Shown here piece after piece: positions 30,350 through 34,853 of a stretch of 34,853 nucleotides of DNA. The translations under genes and the position numbers were made by a program. The notes beneath the pieces were generated by a model. The model had not been told where the DNA came from. It saw nothing but the letters and a program-made list of their open reading frames with translations, and made no database searches. Positions within the stretch are counted from its first letter, which is position 1, and each line of letters begins with the position of its first letter. Source of the stretch: Gemmatimonadota bacterium (GTDB lineage: Bacteria > Gemmatimonadota > Gemmatimonadetes > Gemmatimonadales > GWC2-71-9); the NCBI GenBank assembly GCA_003220855.1, contig QHTP01000037.1:1-34853 (forward strand). Reading direction: 5' to 3'.

Positions 30350-32547
30350 GGCCGGGCCTCCGTCGGGCCCGAGGGCCGGGCCCGCACGGCCACGGGCCGG
30401 GTGGGACGCGGCTCCAGCAGGGCGAGCGCCAGCACCTCGTCGATCGTCTCCACGGGCGTGATCTCGAGCAGCTGCTTCACCTCGTCGGGGACGTCCACGA
30501 GGTCGTTCTGGTTGCGCGCCGGCACGAGCACCATCTTGACGCCGGCGCGCGCCGCCGCGGTCAGCTTCTCCTTGAGGCCGCCGATCGGCAGGATGCGGCC
30601 CCGCAGCGTCAGCTCGCCGGTCATCGCCACGTCGTGCCGCGCCGGGCGGCGGCACAACAGCGACGCCAGCGCCGTGGCGATGGCGATCCCCGCCGACGGG
30701 CCGTCCTTGGGCACCGCCCCCGCGGGCAGGTGCAGGTGCACGTCGGTTTGCGTGAACGCTTCGAGCGGAATCCCCAACGGCCCGGCGCGGGCGCGCAGCA
30801 GACTCCAGGCGGCCTGGGCCGATTCCTTCATCACGTCGCCCAGCTGGCCGGTGAGGGTGATCAGCCCCTTGCCCGGCATCTGGATCGCCTCGATGAACAT
30901 GATGTCGCCGCCCACCGGCGTCCACGCGAGTCCGGTCGCGACGCCGACTTCGGGGGTCCGCCCCGCCACCTCGCTCTGCACCTTGGGCTGACCGGCATAC
31001 TTCTCGATGTTCTTGGCGGTGATCTTGACCACGGCCGCGCGTCCCTCGACCACGTCGAGCGCGGCCTTGCGGAGCATGCCCTGGATCTCGCGCTCCAGCT
31101 GGCGCACGCCGGCCTCGCGCGTGTATTCGGCGATGAGCCGCTCCAGCGCGCCATCGGCGATGCCGGCGCGCTCCGCCGTGAGCCCCGTCTCGGTGAGCTG
31201 GCGCGGGAGCAGGTAGCGCTTGGCGATCGCCAGCTTCTCGCCCGGGGTGTACCCGGGCAAGGTGAGCACCTCCATGCGGTCCAGCAGGGGATCGGGGATC
31301 GGCGCGAGGCTGTTGGCGGTGGCGATGAACATGACGCCCGACAGGTCGAACGGCACCTCGAGGTAGTGGTCCACGAAGCTGCCGTTCTGGGCCGGGTCGA
31401 GCACCTCGAGCAACGCGGCGGTCGGATCGCCGCGCACGTCGGCGCCCATCTTGTCCACCTCGTCGAGCATCAGCAGCGGGTTGCGCGTCTCGCAGCGCTG
31501 CAGCGCGTGGATGATGCGTCCCGGGAGCGCGCCGACGTACGTGCGGCGGTGGCCGCGCACCTCCGCCTCGTCGCGCACGCCGCCGAGCGACACGCGGGTG
31601 AAGCGGCGGCCCAGCGCCTCCGCGATGCTCTGGCCCAGCGATGTCTTGCCCACGCCCGGCGGCCCGACGAAGCACAGGATGCCGCCACGCGCCGCCCGGT
31701 TGAGCGTGCGCACGGCGAGATATTCGAGGATCCGCTCTTTGACCGTCTTGAGATCGTAGTGGTCACGATCGAGAATGTCGCGCGCGGCCTTCAGGTCGAG
31801 CCGGTCGTCCGAGGTGCGGCTCCACGGCAGGGTCGCGAACACTTCCAGGTAGGTGCGCGCCACGTGGTACTCGGCCGACTGGGGCGACATCTGCCGCAGC
31901 CGCTTGAGTTCGCGCTCCACCACCTTGGTGGCCTCCTCGGGCAGGCCGGCCGCCTCGAGCCGCTGGGCCAGCTCGGTCAGCTCGTCGTCCGCGTCCTCTT
32001 CGCCCAGCTCCTGGCGGATGACGCGCAGTTGTTCGCGCAGCACGTACTCGCGCTGGTTCTGGTCCAGCCGCGTCCGCACCTTTTCCTGGATCTGGCTGCC
32101 GACCTCGAGCACCTGCAGCTCCTGGCCCAGCAGCTCCGCCAGCCGCTCCAGCCGGTGGTTCACATCGTCGATGGCCAGCAGCTCGGCCTTGGCGGGGAGC
32201 GCGAGGTCGAGGTTGGCGGCCACGAAGTCGGCGAGCTTGCCCGCGTCGCTGATGCCGACGAGCACCTCGTGCAGCTCTTCGCCCAGATAGGGGGCGATGT
32301 CGATGACGCGGGAGAACTGGGCGTGCACGGTGCGCTTCAGCGCCTCGGTGCGCGCGTCCTCCGGCTGGGCGTCGGCGAACGTCTCGTAGGCCGCTACCAG
32401 CCAGTGCTCGGCGGGCGTGATCTCCTGCAGCCGGGCGCGCTCCAGGCCCTGCACCATGACCCGCACCGAGCCGTCGCCCAGCTTGAGCATGCGCACGACG
32501 GTGCTGAGCGTGCCGACCTCGTACAGCTCGTCCGCGCGGGCATGCAT
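30346..32547 (-). CDS. lon: ATP-dependent protease Lon, N-terminal domain apparently truncated
   Basis: Degrades misfolded and regulatory proteins in the cytoplasm. Intact parts, numbered from ATG 32547, are most of the LON substrate-binding domain from DELYEVGTL onward, the coiled-coil linker, AAA module with GPPGVGKTS (K301), MLDEVDKM Walker B, sensor ATANS, LLDRMEV, then the Ser-Lys protease (KDGPSAG with S618, GGLKEKL). The usual start, [IL]-PVLPLRD-VVxxP and about 40 residues after it, is absent from this frame. ATG 32547 is chosen for its GAGGGGG ribosome site; GTG 32592 or 32589 are alternatives. Another frame directly after the Hsp20 TAA begins GTG and reads VDRLPVLPW then stops, looking like the original start. 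The stop overlaps the Minf_1886 gene (GTGA). Confidence 0.85.
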   Translation of the reverse strand: MHARADELYEVGTLSTVVRMLKLGDGSVRVMVQGLERARLQEITPAEHWLVAAYETFADAQPEDARTEALKRTVHAQFSRVIDIAPYLGEELHEVLVGISDAGKLADFVAANLDLALPAKAELLAIDDVNHRLERLAELLGQELQVLEVGSQIQEKVRTRLDQNQREYVLREQLRVIRQELGEEDADDELTELAQRLEAAGLPEEATKVVERELKRLRQMSPQSAEYHVARTYLEVFATLPWSRTSDDRLDLKAARDILDRDHYDLKTVKERILEYLAVRTLNRAARGGILCFVGPPGVGKTSLGQSIAEALGRRFTRVSLGGVRDEAEVRGHRRTYVGALPGRIIHALQRCETRNPLLMLDEVDKMGADVRGDPTAALLEVLDPAQNGSFVDHYLEVPFDLSGVMFIATANSLAPIPDPLLDRMEVLTLPGYTPGEKLAIAKRYLLPRQLTETGLTAERAGIADGALERLIAEYTREAGVRQLEREIQGMLRKAALDVVEGRAAVVKITAKNIEKYAGQPKVQSEVAGRTPEVGVATGLAWTPVGGDIMFIEAIQMPGKGLITLTGQLGDVMKESAQAAWSLLRARAGPLGIPLEAFTQTDVHLHLPAGAVPKDGPSAGIAIATALASLLCRRPARHDVAMTGELTLRGRILPIGGLKEKLTAAARAGVKMVLVPARNQNDLVDVPDEVKQLLEITPVETIDEVLALALLEPRPTRPVAVRARPSGPTEARP

Positions 32548-32587
32548 CACGGCCCCCTCGGGGGGCTCGGTCCCGCCCAGCGGTTTC

Positions 32588-32615
32588 ACCACGGCAGGAC
32601 TGGCAGACGATCCAC
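32588..32615 (-). pseudogene. Out-of-frame remnant of the lon start
   Basis: Immediately after the Hsp20 TAA (32618-32616), GTG at 32615 opens a frame reading VDRLPVLPW before TGA. LPVLP is the most conserved start of Lon, and a start abutting the stop of the upstream gene is the local rule. The main lon frame continues in a different register from GTG 32592 (VVKPLGG). This suggests a deletion with frameshift, biological or from assembly. Confidence 0.5.
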
Positions 32616-33080
32616 TTACTGCACCCGGACCGACTGTGGCCCCGACAGACGGGCCGGCAGCTTGGCGAGCCACACTTCGAGAAAGCCCTGCTCGTAGGTC
32701 GCGCGGATGCTTTCGGGGTCCACCGGGACGGGCAGGCGGAACCGACGCTCGAAGGGGCCGACCTGCACCTCCATCGCGTGGTAGTGGGGCTTCCCCTCGT
32801 TGCGCCGGGCCTGGCGCTCTCCCGCGATCGTGAGGATGCCGTCCGCGTACTCGACCGTGAAGTCTTCGGAGCGCATGCCCGCGATGTCCATGTAGACCAC
32901 CAGCGCGTCGTCGGTCTCGAAGATGTCGGTGGGTGGCTTCCATTTGGCGGAGGCGACGAAGCCCACGGGACGGCCGTGGGCGACTTCGTTGAAATAGACC
33001 TCGAGCTCCTCGGCCGGATGCACCGTGAGCGAGCCCGAGCCGCGGGAGGGGCGCCCCGACGAGCCGCTGCTGTCAGCCAT
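32616..33080 (-). CDS. Hsp20/alpha-crystallin small heat-shock protein
   Basis: The 154 residues have a Ser/Gly-rich N-terminus (1-20), a helical segment, then the alpha-crystallin domain (about 48-142): WKPPTDIFETDDALVVYMDIAG, DFTVEYADGILTIAGERQ, GPFERRFRLPVPVDPESIRATYEQGFLEVWLAK. It ends with a short extension containing P-Q-S-V-R-V. It binds unfolding proteins without ATP. ATG 33080 overlaps the glyA stop by 8 nt. Being directly upstream of lon puts a holdase and a protease in one transcript, consistent with heat-stress control; no CIRCE or sigma32-like element is visible upstream because the genes are coupled. Confidence 0.92.
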   Translation of the reverse strand: MADSSGSSGRPSRGSGSLTVHPAEELEVYFNEVAHGRPVGFVASAKWKPPTDIFETDDALVVYMDIAGMRSEDFTVEYADGILTIAGERQARRNEGKPHYHAMEVQVGPFERRFRLPVPVDPESIRATYEQGFLEVWLAKLPARLSGPQSVRVQ

Positions 33081-34353
33081 GGGACGCCGCCGCGGTGGCG
33101 CGGGCCGGTGCCGCGTACAGGGGGAACTGCTTCGTCAGCTCGCGCACGTCGGCCTTGACCCGCGCGATGGTGCTGTCGTCCTGCTTGGTGAGCACGGTAT
33201 CGATGAGTGTCGCCACGGTGTGCATCTCCGTCTCGGTGAACCCTCGCGTCGTCACGGCCGGTGTGCCGATCCGGATCCCGCTCGTGACGAAGGCCTTCTG
33301 CGGATCTCCGGGAATCGTATTCTTGTTCACGGTGATGCCCGCCCGGTCGAGCAGCTCCTGGGCCTCCTTGCCGGTCACCTGCTTGGGCCGGAGATCCACG
33401 AGCATCAGATGGGTGTCGGTGCCCCCCGAGACGATGGCGTAGCCGCGCTCCACCAGCGCCGCGGCGAGCGCCTGCGCGTTCTGCACCACCTGCCGCGCGT
33501 AACGTTTGAATTCGGGAGTATTGGCCTCGCCCAGGGCCACGGCCTTGGCGGCAATCACGTGCTCGAGCGGTCCGCCCTGGAGTCCTGGGAACACCTGCTT
33601 GTCCACGTCCTTGGCGAACGTCTCCCGGCACAGAATCAGGCCGCCCCTCGGGCCCCGCAGCGTCTTGTGGGTGGTGGTCGTCACGATGTGGGCGTGCGGC
33701 ACGGGCGAGGGATGGATTCCCGCGGCGACGAGACCCGCGATGTGGGCCATGTCCACGACGAAGATCGCGCCCACTTCGTCGGCGATATTGCGGAGCGCCG
33801 CGAAATCGATGACGCGGGCGTACGCGGATGCCCCCCCGATCAAGAGGCGCGGCCGCTCGCGCCGCGCGATGTCGCGCACCTGATCATAGTCGATCCGGCC
33901 CGTCTCCTCACGCACGCCGTAATGCGTCGCCCGGAACAGCGTGCCCGAAAAGTTCACCGGCGCGCCGTGCGTCAGGTGGCCGCCGTGGGGCAGCGCCAGC
34001 CCGAGCAGAGTGTCGCCCGGCTTGGCGACCGCGAGGTAGGCGGCCATGTTGGCCTGCGCCCCCGAGTGCGGCTGCACGTTGACGTGCTCCGCCTTGAACA
34101 AGGCCCGGGCGCGGTCGATGGCGAGCTGCTCGACCTCGTCCACCACTTCGCACCCGCCGTAGTAGCGCTTCTTCGGCAGTCCCTCGGCGTACTTGTTGGT
34201 CAGGGCAGTGCCCATCGCCTCCATGACGGCGACGGAGACGAAGTTCTCGCTCGCGATCAGCTCGAGCCCGTGCTCCTGCCGCTCCACCTCGCGGCGGATG
34301 AGCTGGGCGACCGTGGGGTCCGCCTGGGCGAGCGGGGTGCGCCGGTCGATCAT
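33073..34353 (-). CDS. glyA: Serine hydroxymethyltransferase
   Basis: PLP enzyme converting serine and tetrahydrofolate to glycine and methylene-THF. The 426 residues show ELIASENFVS, NKYAEGLPKKRYYGGCEVVDEVE, the HSGAQAN motif, LPHGGHLTHG, DMAHIAGLVAAG and the PLP lysine motif TTTTHKTLRGPRGG, all intact. ATG 34353 overlaps the rpiB stop (ATGA). The rpiB-glyA order is common in bacteria. The C-terminus has a short Ala-rich tail. Confidence 0.96.
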   Translation of the reverse strand: MIDRRTPLAQADPTVAQLIRREVERQEHGLELIASENFVSVAVMEAMGTALTNKYAEGLPKKRYYGGCEVVDEVEQLAIDRARALFKAEHVNVQPHSGAQANMAAYLAVAKPGDTLLGLALPHGGHLTHGAPVNFSGTLFRATHYGVREETGRIDYDQVRDIARRERPRLLIGGASAYARVIDFAALRNIADEVGAIFVVDMAHIAGLVAAGIHPSPVPHAHIVTTTTHKTLRGPRGGLILCRETFAKDVDKQVFPGLQGGPLEHVIAAKAVALGEANTPEFKRYARQVVQNAQALAAALVERGYAIVSGGTDTHLMLVDLRPKQVTGKEAQELLDRAGITVNKNTIPGDPQKAFVTSGIRIGTPAVTTRGFTETEMHTVATLIDTVLTKQDDSTIARVKADVRELTKQFPLYAAPARATAAASHG

Positions 34354-34787
34354 GAGTCGATCTTGGCCACGCGCCGCTCGTGGCGCCCGCCCTCGAACGC
34401 GGTGTCGAGCCACGTGTGCAGGATTTCCAACCCTTCCTCCCCGCTCACGAAGCGCGCGGGCAGCACGAGCACGTTCGCGTCGTTGTGTTTGCGCGCCAGC
34501 TCCGCGATCTCCGGGCTCCAGGCCACGGCTGCCCGCACGCGCGGGAACCGGTTCGCCACATAGGCCATCCCGAGCCCCGTGCCGCAGGTCAGTACTGCGC
34601 GGCGCACTTTCCCGGTGCTGACGGCCTCCGCCACGGGGCGGCCGTAGTCGGGGAAGTCGTCGGCCGGGTCCATCGATTGCGGGCCCACGTCCACCGGGTC
34701 GTAGCCGAGGCGCTTGAGTTCGTCCACGATCTGCCCCTTCAGCTGGAAGCCGGCGTGGTCGGCGCCGACGTAGATCCGCTCGGACAC
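34350..34787 (-). CDS. rpiB: Ribose-5-phosphate isomerase B
   Basis: Interconverts ribose-5-phosphate and ribulose-5-phosphate. The 145 residues contain GADHAGF (D10, H11), the active-site cysteine C68 in LTCGTGLGM, and H101 in RKHNDANVLVLPARF. The phosphate-binding Arg cluster near the C-terminus (GGRHERRV) is also present. Start GTG 34787 lies 3 nt after the acyl-CoA dehydrogenase stop; its own stop overlaps glyA. Confidence 0.95.
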   Translation of the reverse strand: MSERIYVGADHAGFQLKGQIVDELKRLGYDPVDVGPQSMDPADDFPDYGRPVAEAVSTGKVRRAVLTCGTGLGMAYVANRFPRVRAAVAWSPEIAELARKHNDANVLVLPARFVSGEEGLEILHTWLDTAFEGGRHERRVAKIDS

Positions 34788-34790
34788 AGT

Positions 34791-34853
34791 TCAACCTCGA
34801 GGATAGAGACCGCGCGCGACGAGGATCCGCTGGATTTCACTGGTTCCCTCATA
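34791..34853 (-). CDS. Acyl-CoA dehydrogenase, C-terminal end only
   Basis: The last 20 codons of a gene entering from the right edge read YEGTSEIQRILVARGLYPRG followed by TGA. YEGTSEIQR is the characteristic C-terminal motif of acyl-CoA dehydrogenases (flavoenzymes of fatty acid and amino acid degradation), where the catalytic Glu region and FAD contacts lie. Substrate class cannot be judged from this fragment. It ends 3 nt before rpiB, so may be the upstream member of that operon. Confidence 0.85.
   Translation of the reverse strand, partial: YEGTSEIQRILVARGLYPRG

Noticed and set aside
29963..31675. 570-codon minus-strand frame extending upstream of the Minf_1886 gene
   Set aside because: The upstream part is lon read out of frame (Gly/Arg/Ala-rich); only the last 128 codons resemble a protein family, with a GTG start overlapping the lon stop.
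30172..32697. 841-codon plus-strand open frame opposite lon
   Set aside because: Antisense shadow with no recognisable domain; lon AAA and protease motifs occupy the opposite strand.

Overview
The window is high-GC bacterial chromosome, coding almost wall to wall. It carries housekeeping genes, a surface/secreted gene cluster, one tRNA, and no transposase, integrase, phage gene or CRISPR array. Several traits together suggest a Gemmatimonadota-like Gram-negative lineage: a eukaryote-like type 2 isoleucyl-tRNA synthetase, the tilS-hpt-ftsH...folP-cdaA order, an ASPIC/UnbV repeat lipoprotein, Minf_1886 and AmmeMemoRadiSam B genes, and frequent GTG starts. This is inference; no rRNA is present.

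Region 1 (1-16188, all minus). Read in transcription order: tilS, hpt, ftsH; a MacAB-like exporter (membrane-fusion protein, ATPase, two permeases); folP, cdaA; then yggS, a divIVA-like gene, purine nucleoside phosphorylase, ileS, a dksA/traR-type zinc-finger gene and the start of lspA, cut by the window edge. Junctions are mostly 1-4 nt start/stop overlaps, so translation is probably coupled. The modules cover tRNA-Ile charging and modification, purine salvage, folate synthesis, c-di-AMP signalling, division/envelope functions and membrane proteolysis.

Region 2 (16189-18915). A divergent flavin-reductase-like gene, a large FG-GAP/ASPIC lipoprotein on the opposite strand, and a tRNA with anticodon CAT.

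Region 3 (18916-24079, plus). A secreted SdrD-B-like protein with a proline-rich linker has a structured leader and a strong terminator. It is followed by a tightly coupled four-gene unit: a lipoprotein with two tandem Ig-like repeats, a membrane-anchored zinc-ribbon/pseudokinase/PEGA protein, an exported TPR/FlgD-Ig-like protein and a probable outer-membrane beta-barrel. I do not recognise this unit as a named system and consider it the best candidate for undescribed biology here.

Region 4 (24086-34853, all minus). Read in transcription order: the 3' end of an acyl-CoA dehydrogenase, rpiB, glyA, an Hsp20 gene, lon (apparently missing the start of its N-domain), a Minf_1886-family gene, a small zinc-ribbon gene, AmmeMemoRadiSam B, a fused nnrE-nnrD, thiL, plsC, eno and an ftsB/divIC-like gene. 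Almost every junction is a 4-nt overlap or a very short gap.

The most notable points are the GIHH signature replacing HIGH in IleRS (a variant linked to strong mupirocin resistance), the remnant-like start of lon, the pseudokinase-containing envelope operon, and an 8-bp hairpin that buries both the Shine-Dalgarno and the ATG of that operon's first gene.
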